This document shows positions 8,286-17,533 of a DNA stretch of 64,000 bases, in pieces; the stretch's first letter is position 1, and each line of letters opens with the position of its first letter. The stretch spans positions 992,001-1,056,000 of the forward strand of contig NZ_LT629766.1 of assembly GCF_900105315.1 (NCBI RefSeq), in the 5' to 3' direction. A program made the translations under genes and the position numbers. The notes under the pieces were generated by a model that searched no databases, was not told the origin of the DNA, and saw only the letters and a list, made by a program, of their open reading frames with translations. Origin of the DNA: Brevibacterium siliguriense (GTDB lineage: Bacteria > Actinomycetota > Actinomycetes > Actinomycetales > Brevibacteriaceae).

Positions 8286-10463
8286 ATGTTCTCCCTGCCC
8301 TGGTTAGAACTCTCACGATTCAAACGCCACACGATCACGCGCTTGGCGATGATCGTCATCATCGTCATCCCGTCGATCTACGGCGGGCTGTACCTGGCCT
8401 CGAACTGGAACCCGACCGAGCACCTCGACAAGCTGCAGGCGGCAATCGTCAACGAAGATACCGGCGCGGAGAAGCCCGACTCGGACGGAGAGAAGCTCAA
8501 CGCCGGTCAGGAACTCGTCGACGAGATCACGCCGAAGGGCGAAGGCGGATTCGACTGGCACGAGACCAGCCAGAATCAAGCCGACGAGGGACTGGCCGAA
8601 GGGAAGTACTTCGCGGTCCTCGAGATCCCCTCGGACTTCTCCGAGATGCTCGTGTCGACCGGAGGTGACGATCCGGAGCAGGCAGGGCTGCGGCTGCGCA
8701 CCGACGACGCCCACAACTTCATCGTCGGACAGGTGGCCGGGACCATCCTCTCCGAGATCAAGGGCGGACTGAGCAAGACGACGACCGCCGAGTACGTCAA
8801 CCAGGTGTATCTCGGATTCAACGACATCCATTCGGAGACGGAGAAAGCTGCAAACGGTGCCTCCGACCTGCACGACGGAGCAGGCCGGCTCCACGACGGC
8901 ACCGGAGAGCTCGTGGACGGGACGACGAAGCTCGACAAAGGAATCGGAACGCTGCAGACCGGGCTCATCGACCTCGATAAGGGTGCGGGCGAGCTGAAGA
9001 AGGGCAGCGGCGACCTCGCCGACGGAGCCGATACCCTGGCGAAATCCACCACCGAGGCGAAGAACGGCTCGAAGAAACTCGCCGACGGTGCCGGGCAGGT
9101 CGCCGACGGCACCTCAGAGCTGCGCTATACCGCCGATGGGGCGACGAAGAAAGCCGAGGACGTCAAACGCAAGGCCGATGACGTCGTCGACGGAGCGCGA
9201 CCGAAGCTCGAGCGCGCAGAAGGGGACTTCGACGATGCCCGCACCACCGTGCGCGGGGACATGGACGACCGGATCAAGCAGCTGCAGGAGGACTATCCGG
9301 ACGACCCGAACGTCAAGAAACTCGCCGAGGATGCCAACGGCCTCGGCGAGGACCTCGATTCCGCGCACAAGCGCGCCTCCGATGCCAAGGATGAGGCCAA
9401 GAGCCTCGAGGACAAGCTGACCGACGCGGTCGACGGCGTGATGGACAAGATCCGCACGGCCGATAAGAAGATCGGTCAGCTCGACGACGGAGCGCAGAAG
9501 GTCGCGACCGGTGCCGATGACCTCCACTCCGGACTGATCAAGCTCGACGCCGGAGCGGGCAAGCTCGCCAAGGGTGCCGGTGACCTGCATGACGGGGCCG
9601 TCCAGCTCAAGGACGGCACGGCGAAGGCCAAGGACGGAGCCGGTGATCTCAAGGACGGATCGGAGCAGCTCGTCGACGGGTCAACCGAACTCGATAAGGG
9701 TGCGGGCAAGCTTGATGACGGTTCCGGAGAACTCGCCGACGGGCTGGAGAAAGGACTCGAGCAGATCCCGACCTACGACAAGAAGGACCGGGAGAACCGT
9801 TCGGATGTCGTGGCGGTTCCCGTTGATGCAGACAAGGTCAAGGACAATGCCGTCGATGCCTATGGCGAAGGTCTGTCTGCGTTCTTCGTCTCCCTGGCTC
9901 TGTGGATCGGCGGAATGATCACCTATATGGTGCTCAACGCCATCCCATACCGAGCACTGTTCTCATCGGCCACCTCGTCGCGCATCGCATGGGCCGGCTA
10001 CGTTCCCGGGCTGCTGTTCGGCATCGCCCAAGTTGCGGTCCTCTATGCTATCCTCGCCTTCACCTTGGACTTCTCGGCCGGGTCGTGGTTGTGGACGCTG
10101 CTGTTCTCGATGCTCGTGGCGGCTTGTTTCCACTCCGTGCACCAGTTGTGTGTCGCGGCCTTGGGCGGTGTCGGCAGGCTGATTGCCCTGGTTCTGCTGA
10201 TGCTGCAGATCGCATCGGCAGGCGGAACCTATCCGGTGGAGACGGCGCCGAAGGTCTTCCAGATCATCTCGCCGTTCCTGCCGATGACGCACGCGGTCAA
10301 GGGTCTGCGGACCCTGGTGGCTGGCGGTGACATGTTCATCGCGGCACAGGCGGCCGTGGTGTTGCTGCTGATGACCGCGATCTGTCTGGTCGCCACAACC
10401 GTGGTCTGCAGCCGCAAACGCATGGTCACGCTCACTCAGCTCCACCCGAGCCTGAGTTTGTGA
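8286..10463 (+). CDS. YhgE/Pip-family membrane protein
   Basis: A 725-residue protein. One N-terminal membrane helix (about 17-37) is followed by a large external domain, then five or so C-terminal helices (about 530-715). The external region contains many copies of an 11-14-residue pattern, L-x-D-G-A-x-x-L-x-x-G (for example LHDGAGRLHDGTGELVDG), as in YhgE/Pip ('phage infection protein') and related ABC-2-like exporters, with a coiled-coil stretch between two repeat blocks. GAGGAG lies eight bases before the ATG. An in-frame upstream extension to 7938 overlaps the ABC gene and is not coding. The upstream degenerate ATPase is the likely partner. Export of a cell-surface molecule is an inference from ABC-2 resemblance. 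Confidence 0.87.
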   Translation: MFSLPWLELSRFKRHTITRLAMIVIIVIPSIYGGLYLASNWNPTEHLDKLQAAIVNEDTGAEKPDSDGEKLNAGQELVDEITPKGEGGFDWHETSQNQADEGLAEGKYFAVLEIPSDFSEMLVSTGGDDPEQAGLRLRTDDAHNFIVGQVAGTILSEIKGGLSKTTTAEYVNQVYLGFNDIHSETEKAANGASDLHDGAGRLHDGTGELVDGTTKLDKGIGTLQTGLIDLDKGAGELKKGSGDLADGADTLAKSTTEAKNGSKKLADGAGQVADGTSELRYTADGATKKAEDVKRKADDVVDGARPKLERAEGDFDDARTTVRGDMDDRIKQLQEDYPDDPNVKKLAEDANGLGEDLDSAHKRASDAKDEAKSLEDKLTDAVDGVMDKIRTADKKIGQLDDGAQKVATGADDLHSGLIKLDAGAGKLAKGAGDLHDGAVQLKDGTAKAKDGAGDLKDGSEQLVDGSTELDKGAGKLDDGSGELADGLEKGLEQIPTYDKKDRENRSDVVAVPVDADKVKDNAVDAYGEGLSAFFVSLALWIGGMITYMVLNAIPYRALFSSATSSRIAWAGYVPGLLFGIAQVAVLYAILAFTLDFSAGSWLWTLLFSMLVAACFHSVHQLCVAALGGVGRLIALVLLMLQIASAGGTYPVETAPKVFQIISPFLPMTHAVKGLRTLVAGGDMFIAAQAAVVLLLMTAICLVATTVVCSRKRMVTLTQLHPSLSL

Positions 10464-10731
10464 GGCGGGGAAGCACACGCACGAGGTTTCAGGTCTCCGG
10501 TGGCCATCACCCGAAAATAGGTCACGAACGGACACTCGAGGCCCCCATTTCACATCCGGTAGTGATCTATTCTTGTCCGTCGCCGAGGAAGTTCAGTCGT
10601 CGAAGTGGCGAGTGCACCTCCTCGGGTCGGTCAGGAAGCGACGCCAGTGATCGACCATACCGAATAGGACAAGGCCCTGACACGGGCTCTGAAGACGACA
10701 ACCGCTCGACTGCCTCGGCGGGCGCGTCTAC

Positions 10732-11331
10732 TCATCCCAGCGCCAGCCGCGCGGCCAGCAGCACGAGCACGACGGCGATGATGATGTCGAGGACCTGCCA
10801 GACTCGCGGCCGCCCCAAGTAACGGGAGAGCCCACGGGCGCCGTAGCCGATGACGAGGAACCAGCTGATCGAGCCGAGCATTGCCCCGAATGTGAACGGC
10901 CACACCGCGTCCGAACCCTGCTGATTCGCGAGATTGCCGAGCATGACGACGGTGTCGATGTAGACGCCGGGGTTGAGGAACGTCAGCGCCAGAGTGGTGA
11001 CGATGGTGGACTTGAGAGACCGTTGATGAGTGTCCGCCTTCAGCCCGGTGGCTTCTCGCGCCGATTTCAGGCTCGTCCACGCGAACCACAGCAGGTAGGC
11101 CACGCCCAGCCAGCGCAGGACTTCGAGCGCCCACGGCGCGAGCAGAACGATCGCCCCGATCCCCACCGTGCCCGCTGCGATGAGCAGCACGTCGGCGACG
11201 ATGCAGATGGTGACGACGACGCCGAGGTGCTCGCGCCGGATCCCCTGCCGCAGCAGGAGTGCGTTCTGCGGGCCGACGGCGATGATGAGGGACCAGCCGG
11301 TGAGAAGTCCGGTGACGAGATGAGTGAGCAC
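10732..11331 (-). CDS. lysE: LysE/ArgO-family basic amino acid exporter
   Basis: A 199-residue membrane protein with six hydrophobic segments. The first helix ends in AVGPQNALLLRQGIRREHL, the hallmark of LysE/ArgO exporters of lysine and arginine, and FLNPGVYIDTVV matches the conserved helix-5 region. The start is placed at GTG 11331, which gives the family's usual N-terminus; ATG codons further up would extend the protein through the lysG promoter. It is divergent from a LysG-type regulator, the arrangement known from Corynebacterium glutamicum, where lysine or arginine bound to LysG switches export on. The 268 bases downstream, to the YhgE gene, hold nothing I recognise. Confidence 0.9.
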   Translation of the reverse strand: MLTHLVTGLLTGWSLIIAVGPQNALLLRQGIRREHLGVVVTICIVADVLLIAAGTVGIGAIVLLAPWALEVLRWLGVAYLLWFAWTSLKSAREATGLKADTHQRSLKSTIVTTLALTFLNPGVYIDTVVMLGNLANQQGSDAVWPFTFGAMLGSISWFLVIGYGARGLSRYLGRPRVWQVLDIIIAVVLVLLAARLALG

Positions 11332-11401
11332 GGACTCAACAGTAGAGACCGACTGATCAGAAGAAAAACAACAGAATATGCATCTGATGCACAATTGCTT
11401 C

Positions 11402-12301
11402 ATGAACATCGACCACGTCAAAGCCTTCGCCGCCGCTGTCGACGAAGGCACCGTCGAGGGCGCGGCCTACGTCCTCGGCATCACCGCCTCGGCGGCGAGT
11501 CAGCGCATCCGCACGCTCGAGTCCCGCCTCGGGCAGGTGCTCATCCGACGGACGAATCCGATCACCGTCACCGAGGCGGGGCAGGCGATTCTCCGCTACG
11601 CCCGGCAGGTCGAGCTGCTCGAGTCCGAGGCGCTCGACCGGCTGCACGGCATCGACGCCGACACCCTCGGAAGGGGGCGGTCCGGAGCTGGGCGGAGTGA
11701 GCCCACCGTGCTGCGGGTGGGGGTGAACGCCGATTCGATGGCGACGTGGTTCCGTCCGATCTTCGCCGAGGCAGCCGACTGGGACGATGTCGTCCTCCGC
11801 ATCGAGATGGTCGACCAGGACAAAGCCCTGCCGCTCCTGGCATCGGGGGAGGTGCTCGGCACGATCACCTCGACGGCGACGGGCGGCTACGGGACGACGG
11901 TCGCCGAGCTCGGGACGATGCGCTACGTCGCCGTGGCCGAACGATCCCTGCTCGATCGGCATTCCACCGGCACTGAGGCAGACCTGACCAGGCTGCCGGT
12001 GGTGAACTTCGGACAGGACGATGACCTGCAGTTCGAGTTCCTCCGCCGCTGCGGAATCGACGGGAGGCCGCCGATGTCGGTGGTGCCGGGGTCGGCGGAG
12101 TTCGCGGCGGCGGTGGAGGTGGGCCTCGGCTGGGGGATGGTGCCGGTCATGCAGCTCGACGGTCTGGACGCAGACCTCGTTGAGATCGGTGCCGATCCGC
12201 ATATCGACGTCCCGCTGTACTGGCACCACTGGACGTTGGCCTCGGACAAGCTGGCCAGACTCACCGAGGCGCTGAGGCGTGCGGCCGCCGCCATGCGGTG
12301 A
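11402..12301 (+). CDS. lysG: LysR-type regulator of the LysG/ArgP group
   Basis: A 299-residue regulator. The N-terminal helix-turn-helix lies at about 1-60 (DEGTVEGAAYVLGITASAAS), followed by the effector domain. The tail (YWHHWTLASDKLARLTEAL) and the VNADSMATWFRPIF segment are those of LysG/ArgP. The start MNIDHVKAF is typical; eight extra in-frame codons upstream would run into the promoter. It is divergent from lysE with 70 bases between the start codons, where the LysG site and both promoters must lie. Lysine or arginine is the expected co-inducer. Confidence 0.9.
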   Translation: MNIDHVKAFAAAVDEGTVEGAAYVLGITASAASQRIRTLESRLGQVLIRRTNPITVTEAGQAILRYARQVELLESEALDRLHGIDADTLGRGRSGAGRSEPTVLRVGVNADSMATWFRPIFAEAADWDDVVLRIEMVDQDKALPLLASGEVLGTITSTATGGYGTTVAELGTMRYVAVAERSLLDRHSTGTEADLTRLPVVNFGQDDDLQFEFLRRCGIDGRPPMSVVPGSAEFAAAVEVGLGWGMVPVMQLDGLDADLVEIGADPHIDVPLYWHHWTLASDKLARLTEALRRAAAAMR

Positions 12302-12338
12302 TTCGGGGGCGGAGCTGAACTGCCCTCTGTTTATCCGC

Positions 12339-12923
12339 TCAGGAGCTGAGGAGCTTGCTGATCGTCCACTTGACCTGCTCATGTGCGGCGTCGACGGTCA
12401 TGGTCTCGGGAGAGATGATCGAGTGCAGGGCGATGCCGTCGACGGTGGTGAAGAGTGCTGTGGCGGTCGGCGCCACCTCAGTCGGGTCGAGATGCCCCTC
12501 CTCGGCGAGCAGATTCAGCCAGCGATACAGGCTGTCATAGGTGACACGGTGACCGTGTTCGAGGAGGCGCCGGGACACTGCCCGCTTCTCCGCTCCAAGG
12601 GCATGCAGGTGCATGGAGAACCAGGTTTCGAGCTGCACATCTCGATGCTCATGGGTCGGCAGGAACTGGGCGCAGCATTCATAGAGCCGGTCGGCCGGGT
12701 CGCGGTTCGCATCAGCGATGGAGAAGTCCTTGACGACGGTGTCGATGGAGCGTCGAGCGACTGCTTCGTGGAGGTCTGCCTGGGTGGGGAAGTAGTGGCG
12801 CAGCGTCGAGGGTCCGACTCCTGCTTCCTTGGCCACGGCGCGCACGCTGAGGTTCGCATGCCCCGGCTGCGACCCCTCGGCCAGGCGAATCGCCGCGGCG
12901 ATGATCTGTTCTCGCTTCGACAA
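12339..12923 (-). CDS. TetR-family transcriptional regulator
   Basis: A 194-residue repressor. The helix-turn-helix lies at about 8-52 with AVAKEAGVGPSTLRHYFPTQADL, a clear TetR signature, and the all-helical ligand domain follows. It is divergent from a small multidrug-export-type membrane protein; a promoter overlapped by an AGTAC/GTACT palindrome lies in between. It probably represses that exporter and itself. The ligand is unknown. Confidence 0.88.
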   Translation of the reverse strand: MSKREQIIAAAIRLAEGSQPGHANLSVRAVAKEAGVGPSTLRHYFPTQADLHEAVARRSIDTVVKDFSIADANRDPADRLYECCAQFLPTHEHRDVQLETWFSMHLHALGAEKRAVSRRLLEHGHRVTYDSLYRWLNLLAEEGHLDPTEVAPTATALFTTVDGIALHSIISPETMTVDAAHEQVKWTISKLLSS

Positions 12924-12941
12924 CCGTGACTCCTCGCTTCA

Positions 12942-12983
12942 TTGACAACGATAGTTCTGCTCAGTGTATAGTACGTTGTACTA
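12942..12983 (+). promoter_or_regulatory. Promoter and candidate TetR operator
   Basis: TTGACA (12942-12947) and TATAGT (12967-12972) form a -35/-10 pair with a 19-base spacer, reading toward the exporter. TAGTAC-GTT-GTACTA (12969-12983) is a perfect inverted repeat overlapping the -10, a position that would let the divergent TetR protein block transcription. Confidence 0.6.
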
Positions 12984-13071
12984 GTACGGTGTGCCAACGC
13001 GTCGAAACGGCGTGGCAGGAACAGTGTGCTGACCCGACCAGAGGACCCGAACGGAAGAAGAGAGAGCCCTC

Positions 13072-13545
13072 ATGATCGACAGTCTGCAGGAATTCGCCGG
13101 GAACTTTCCCGACTGGCTGCAGTGGGCGGGCGTTCTGCTCGTCTCGGCCATCCCCTTCGTCGAGTCGTATTTCGGCTCCGTCATCGGAGTTGCCATCGGC
13201 CTGCATCCCGTTGTCGCCATCGTCGTGGCTGTCATCGGCAACGTCATCTCGATGCTCGCCTTCGTCTATGGGGCCGGTGCCATCCGCGACAAGGCGACGA
13301 AGAACAAACAGGTCGAGGAGAAGCCGAAGCGGCAGCGGCTCAAGCGCATGTTCGACAAGTTCGGTGTGCCGGGAGTCTCGCTGCTCGGCCAGACGCTCCT
13401 GCCCTCGCAGATCACCTCGTCCGCGATGGTCGGCTTCGGTGCGAATCGCAATGTCGTGGCCTTCTGGCAGGTCATCTCGATCATCCTCTGGGGCGCCCTC
13501 TTCGGAGTGCTCGCCACCCTGGGTATCGAGCTCGCGCTGCGCTGA
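13072..13545 (+). CDS. Putative small multi-drug export protein
   Basis: A 157-residue membrane protein resembling the small multidrug export family (Pfam Sm_multidrug_ex). Hydrophobic segments lie near residues 18-40, 42-65 and 132-155, with a charged loop (about 72-100, rich in Lys/Arg/Glu) between. The motif IPFVESYFGSVIGVAIG near the N-terminus is characteristic. It is divergent from, and probably controlled by, the neighbouring TetR regulator. Drug export is a family label; the true substrate is not established. Confidence 0.78.
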   Translation: MIDSLQEFAGNFPDWLQWAGVLLVSAIPFVESYFGSVIGVAIGLHPVVAIVVAVIGNVISMLAFVYGAGAIRDKATKNKQVEEKPKRQRLKRMFDKFGVPGVSLLGQTLLPSQITSSAMVGFGANRNVVAFWQVISIILWGALFGVLATLGIELALR

Positions 13546-13650
13546 TCCAGCGCCGAGGCGGCTCGAACCGAGCCCCGTGGCAGGTCCTGACCGCATGGTG
13601 AGGAGGTGAAGGGAGCCGACCGCGTCAGTGCCTCCACCTAGACTGGCCCA

Positions 13651-15789
13651 ATGACGGAATCCACCCCGACATCCCCACCAGTTGCAGGCTCGCCCGGCGC
13701 CCCTGATGACTTCGCGATCGAGGCGCAGCGCATCCTCGCCGAGCTCACCGCGAACCCGAACGCGCAGTTTCGCGACGGCCAGCTCGAGTCCATCCGCGAC
13801 CTCGTGCAGGCGAAGAAACGTGTCCTTGTCGTCCAGCGCACCGGTTGGGGCAAGTCCGCGGTGTACTTCGTGGCCACTCGGATGCTCCGGGTCTCAGGCA
13901 CCGGGCCGAGCCTCATCATCTCCCCGCTGCTGGCGCTCATGCGCGACCAGATCGCCGCGGCCGAACGTGCCGGAGTCCGTGCGGCCAGCCTCAACTCCTC
14001 GAACGTCACCGAATGGGACTCCGTGCTTGAGGACCTCAAGGCAGGCAGCCTCGACGTCCTCCTCGTCTCCCCGGAGAGGCTGAACAATCCGCAGTTCCGC
14101 GACGAAGTTCTGCCGCAGCTGCTGGCATTCCTCGGCCTCATCGTCGTCGACGAAGCCCACTGCATCTCCGACTGGGGGCACGACTTCCGTCCCGACTACC
14201 GCCGCATCGGCAGGATCCTGTCCGAACTGCCTTGCGATACCCCGGTGCTCGCGACGACAGCGACCGCGAACTCCCGCGTCGTCACTGATGTCGCCGAGCA
14301 GCTCGGCGACGACACCACCGTCGTCCGCGGTGAACTCGCCCGTGATTCCCTGCGCCTCGGCGTCCTGCGGGGGCTCGACGCCAGTGCCCGTATCGCCTGG
14401 CTGGCCTCCCATCTCAACGACTTCACCGGGTCAGGGATCGTCTACACACTCACTGTCTCCGCCGCCGAGGACATCACCCGGATGCTGCGCGACCAAGGTC
14501 ACGAGGTCCGCGCCTATACGGGTCGGACCGATGCCGAAGAACGCGCGGACCTCGAGCAGCAGCTCAAGGACAACCGCCTCAAAGCACTTGTGGCCACCTC
14601 GGCGCTTGGCATGGGATTCGACAAACCCGACCTCGGTTTCGTCATCCATATCGGTGCGCCCTCCTCAGCGGTGGCCTACTACCAGCAGGTCGGCCGCGCC
14701 GGACGTGCCACGGACTCCGCCGATGTCCTCCTGCTGCCCGGCGCAGAAGACGAACAGATCTGGGAGTACTTCGCGACTGCGTCGATGCCGAACCAGGAGG
14801 ACGCGAATGCCGTGCTCGCAGCCATCGCCGAGGCAGACGGCCCCCTGTCCGTGGCTCGCTTGGAGACCTTGGTCGGAACCAAACGCTCCCGACTCAATCT
14901 GCTGCTCAAGACCCTCGAAGTCGAAGATGCAGTATCGAAGGTCAGGGGCGGATACGTCTCGACCGGGCTGGGGTGGACCTACGACCGGGAACGCTATGAG
15001 AAGGTCGCGGCCGTCCGAGCCGACGAGGCCCAGGCCATGCTTGATTATGAGGCGACCGGGCAGTGCCGGATGGAGTTCCTCATCCGCCAGCTCGACGATC
15101 CCGACCCGAAACCCTGCGGACGCTGCGACAACTGCGCGGGAGTGTGGTTCTCCGCCGAGATCTCCGACGAACAGCGCCAAGCCGCGGCCGGAAAACTGCA
15201 CAAGATCGGCCTGCCGATCGAGCCGCGCAGCACCTGGCCCAGCGGGCTGGCCAACATCGGGGTCCCGCTCAAAGGTCGGATCCCGGCAGAAGAGCTCGCC
15301 GTGGAAGGACGAGCCATCGCCCGCCTGTCCGACCTCGGGCAGGGGCAGACCCTCCGGGCATTCCTCGCCCCTGACGCTCCCGATGCCGAAGTGCCCGGTC
15401 AGATCGGCAAGTGGTGCCTTGAGGTCCTGGCGCAGTGGGATTGGAAAACACGGCCCGAGGTGGTCGTGTCGGTCCCGAGCAATCGCCGTCCCGTGACGGT
15501 GAGATCATTGGCCGCGAACCTCGCAGCGGCCGGCCGCCTCATCGACGGCGGCGAACTGCTGCAGGTCGGCGACCACGGCACGCCAGACGTCAACAGCGCC
15601 TTTCGCGTCAAGGACGTCTATGAGTCCTTCGTCGTTCCGCCCGAGGTCGAAGAGACCGTGGCCGGGAGATCGGTGCTGCTCATCGACGACGAGGTCGTCT
15701 CGCGGTGGACGATGACGATCTGCGCCAGGTTACTGCGCAAGGCGGGGGCTGCCTCGGTGCTGCCGTTCGCGCTGGCCCTGCGGGCCTGA
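13651..15789 (+). CDS. recQ: RecQ-family DNA helicase fused to a phosphoribosyltransferase-like domain
   Basis: A 712-residue protein. The superfamily-2 helicase core carries Walker A QRTGWGKS (62-69), DEAH (167-170) followed by CISDWGHDFRPDYR, and the C-terminal helicase lobe with GMGFDKPDLGFVIH and QQVGRAGR. A Zn-binding module follows (C near 472, then CGRCDNC near 491-497). Instead of a usual RQC/HRDC end, residues from about 510 to 712 contain VLLIDDE near 675-681, the PRPP-binding motif of type I phosphoribosyltransferases, as in ComF. I expect 3'-5' DNA unwinding in repair; the role of the extra domain is unknown. The PRPP loop is altered (VVSRWT where TTGAT-like residues are expected), so it may be non-catalytic. 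Confidence 0.88.
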   Translation: MTESTPTSPPVAGSPGAPDDFAIEAQRILAELTANPNAQFRDGQLESIRDLVQAKKRVLVVQRTGWGKSAVYFVATRMLRVSGTGPSLIISPLLALMRDQIAAAERAGVRAASLNSSNVTEWDSVLEDLKAGSLDVLLVSPERLNNPQFRDEVLPQLLAFLGLIVVDEAHCISDWGHDFRPDYRRIGRILSELPCDTPVLATTATANSRVVTDVAEQLGDDTTVVRGELARDSLRLGVLRGLDASARIAWLASHLNDFTGSGIVYTLTVSAAEDITRMLRDQGHEVRAYTGRTDAEERADLEQQLKDNRLKALVATSALGMGFDKPDLGFVIHIGAPSSAVAYYQQVGRAGRATDSADVLLLPGAEDEQIWEYFATASMPNQEDANAVLAAIAEADGPLSVARLETLVGTKRSRLNLLLKTLEVEDAVSKVRGGYVSTGLGWTYDRERYEKVAAVRADEAQAMLDYEATGQCRMEFLIRQLDDPDPKPCGRCDNCAGVWFSAEISDEQRQAAAGKLHKIGLPIEPRSTWPSGLANIGVPLKGRIPAEELAVEGRAIARLSDLGQGQTLRAFLAPDAPDAEVPGQIGKWCLEVLAQWDWKTRPEVVVSVPSNRRPVTVRSLAANLAAAGRLIDGGELLQVGDHGTPDVNSAFRVKDVYESFVVPPEVEETVAGRSVLLIDDEVVSRWTMTICARLLRKAGAASVLPFALALRA

Positions 15790-15855
15790 ACGCTCTCATC
15801 CGGCAGAACCGACCACACTGCTGCGGACGTGAGGTTGCTGACCACAACGGCGAAG

Positions 15856-15911
15856 ACCGCTGCGGCAACAATCTCCCGAGCCCCAGGCTGAGGAATCGCC
15901 GCCGCAGCGGT
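15856..15911. terminator. Inverted repeat between convergent recQ and VOC genes
   Basis: CCGCTGCGGC (15857-15866) pairs exactly with GCCGCAGCGG (15901-15910), with one more A-T pair outside. The 34-base loop is long and there is no T-tract, so a terminator role is only probable from its position between converging genes. Confidence 0.45.
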
Positions 15912-15930
15912 TCTCAACGATTGGTGGCGG

Positions 15931-16692
15931 TCACGGGTTCTGCTGCAGCTGGAACGTCGCACCCTCCGGATCGGTGACCGTGACGATGCGCCCGTACGGG
16001 GAGTCTTCGGGACCGGCGAGCACCTTGCCGCCGAGTTCGGTGACCTTCGCGGCCGCGGCATCGGCGTCTTCGACGTTGAAGTAGGTGCGCCAATAGGAGT
16101 TCTGTGCCCATTCGCTGGCATCGCAGATACCGGCCACGGCTTCGTCACCGTCGCCGTGGGTCGAGTACGGGAAGCCCTCCATCGGGGTGATGTCGAAGGA
16201 GAAAACCTTGGCATAGAAATCATTAGCTGCCTGGTAGTTCGTCGTCATGAGTTCGAACCACACAGGGGTTCCCGGGGTGAGCGGAGTATCGAAGCCGACG
16301 AACTCACCGGGCTGCCACATGCCGATGGGCGATCCTGTCGGGTCGACGACGACAGCCATCTGACCGAGCGGACCGACAGGCATGGGGCCGACGACATCAG
16401 CAGCACCCGCGTCCAGCGCTGCCTGGTGGACTCCGGCGATGTCACCGGTGTGCAGGTACGTCGACCAGGCCGTGGGCATCTCCGGACTCGGCGTACCGTC
16501 CATATTCATAGCTCTCATGGCACCGCCGACGGCATGGCCGTCCTTCGTAATCATGTTGTAGTGGCCGAAATCAGGGCCCTGGTCGGCGAATTCCCAGCCG
16601 AAGAGCTGAGTGTAGAAATTCTGACCGGCTTCGAAGTCCTGACAGACATAGTCGATCCAGATGGGCTGGCCTTCACGGGGGTTGGCAGGCAT
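15931..16692 (-). CDS. VOC-family protein with two glyoxalase-like domains
   Basis: A 253-residue protein made of two vicinal-oxygen-chelate domains, about 8-125 and 135-253. Each starts with the pattern PxWxxYxxxDxxxxxxFYxxLFGWE (first copy IWIDYVCQDF, second VWFELMTTNY) and ends in VxDPTGxxIGMWQ / VTDPEGATFQLQQ. Such double-domain VOC proteins are related to antibiotic-resistance and glyoxalase folds, but their reactions are mostly unknown. It is convergent with recQ and 68 bases from a PEP-mutase-like gene on the same strand, and may be co-transcribed with it. Confidence 0.85.
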   Translation of the reverse strand: MPANPREGQPIWIDYVCQDFEAGQNFYTQLFGWEFADQGPDFGHYNMITKDGHAVGGAMRAMNMDGTPSPEMPTAWSTYLHTGDIAGVHQAALDAGAADVVGPMPVGPLGQMAVVVDPTGSPIGMWQPGEFVGFDTPLTPGTPVWFELMTTNYQAANDFYAKVFSFDITPMEGFPYSTHGDGDEAVAGICDASEWAQNSYWRTYFNVEDADAAAAKVTELGGKVLAGPEDSPYGRIVTVTDPEGATFQLQQNP

Positions 16693-16759
16693 TGCGTCTC
16701 CTCTTGTGATGGTGTTGAGGTGAGTTGCAGTTGGCGGTGCCGACAGCAGGGAGAAGACC

Positions 16760-17533
16760 CTACTGCCAGGCGCGCGTGAAATCCGCGAAGCAGTCGGTCA
16801 GCGCCGCCTGCAGAAGCGGACCGAAGGTCACGCGCCCGACCCCGAGCTCAGAGAGCTGAGCGAGGTCGAGTTCTTCGGGCACCGCGCCCTTGATCGGGTG
16901 CGCGGTGACATTGAGCGGCAGAGTGATCTGCTCGAGGATGGACTTGAGCGTGCCCACATCGGGGAGCCGAACGGGGTAGACGGAATCCGCACCAGCTTCG
17001 GTGCACAGGCGGAGACGGCGAACCACCTCGACGGTGGGGTCTTCGAACTCACCGGGATATTTGAACACGTCGGTACGGGCGTTGATGACGACGTGGACCC
17101 GCTGCGCTTCGGCGGCTTGGCGGAGGCTCCAGATGTATTCGGCGTGCTCCTCGGGGCTGCGCATACTGCCCCGGCTGTGGACGGTGTCTTCGATATTCAC
17201 GCCCACGGCCCCGGCCTCGAGGAGGCCGGCGATGAGTTCGGGCGCGGGGGTGTCGTAGCCGGATTCGAGATCCGCGGTGACGGGAACATTCACCGCCGAG
17301 GTGATCCGGGAGATCCCCTCGAGCGCTTGCTCGAGCGTCATGTTCTCCCCATCGGCATGGCCGAGCGAATCGGCGAGCGGATGGGACCCGATGCTCAGAG
17401 CATTGAAGCCGACATCGACCATCGCACGAGCCGACCAGGCATCCCAGACGGTCGGCAGCACGAGAGGTTCGTCCTGGTGATGTCCCTGCAAGAGGGTGAA
17501 AGCGCGTTCGGCTAAAACCGTGTAATCGACCAT
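16760..17533 (-). CDS. Isocitrate lyase/PEP mutase superfamily protein
   Basis: A 257-residue TIM-barrel enzyme. Superfamily features are WDAWSARAMVDVGFNALSIGS, the Mg-binding DLESGYD, GVNIEDTV and VINARTDVF. It lacks the KKCGH motif of true isocitrate lyase, so it is more likely a 2-methylisocitrate lyase-like, oxaloacetate decarboxylase-like or phosphonate-related C-C/C-P lyase of unassigned substrate. The start is uncertain: MVDYTVL (17533) gives a normal N-terminus but lacks a clear ribosome-binding site, and an in-frame ATG at 17566 adds 11 residues. Confidence 0.8.
   Translation of the reverse strand: MVDYTVLAERAFTLLQGHHQDEPLVLPTVWDAWSARAMVDVGFNALSIGSHPLADSLGHADGENMTLEQALEGISRITSAVNVPVTADLESGYDTPAPELIAGLLEAGAVGVNIEDTVHSRGSMRSPEEHAEYIWSLRQAAEAQRVHVVINARTDVFKYPGEFEDPTVEVVRRLRLCTEAGADSVYPVRLPDVGTLKSILEQITLPLNVTAHPIKGAVPEELDLAQLSELGVGRVTFGPLLQAALTDCFADFTRAWQ

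Noticed and set aside
8286..10463. Phage-defence or phage-receptor role for the YhgE/Pip gene
   Set aside because: The name comes from a Lactococcus phage-infection protein. Nothing around it suggests defence, so only the family assignment is kept.
10464..10731. A gene or element in the gap between the YhgE and lysE genes
   Set aside because: No reading frame with a start signal, no strong repeat and no terminator could be supported there.
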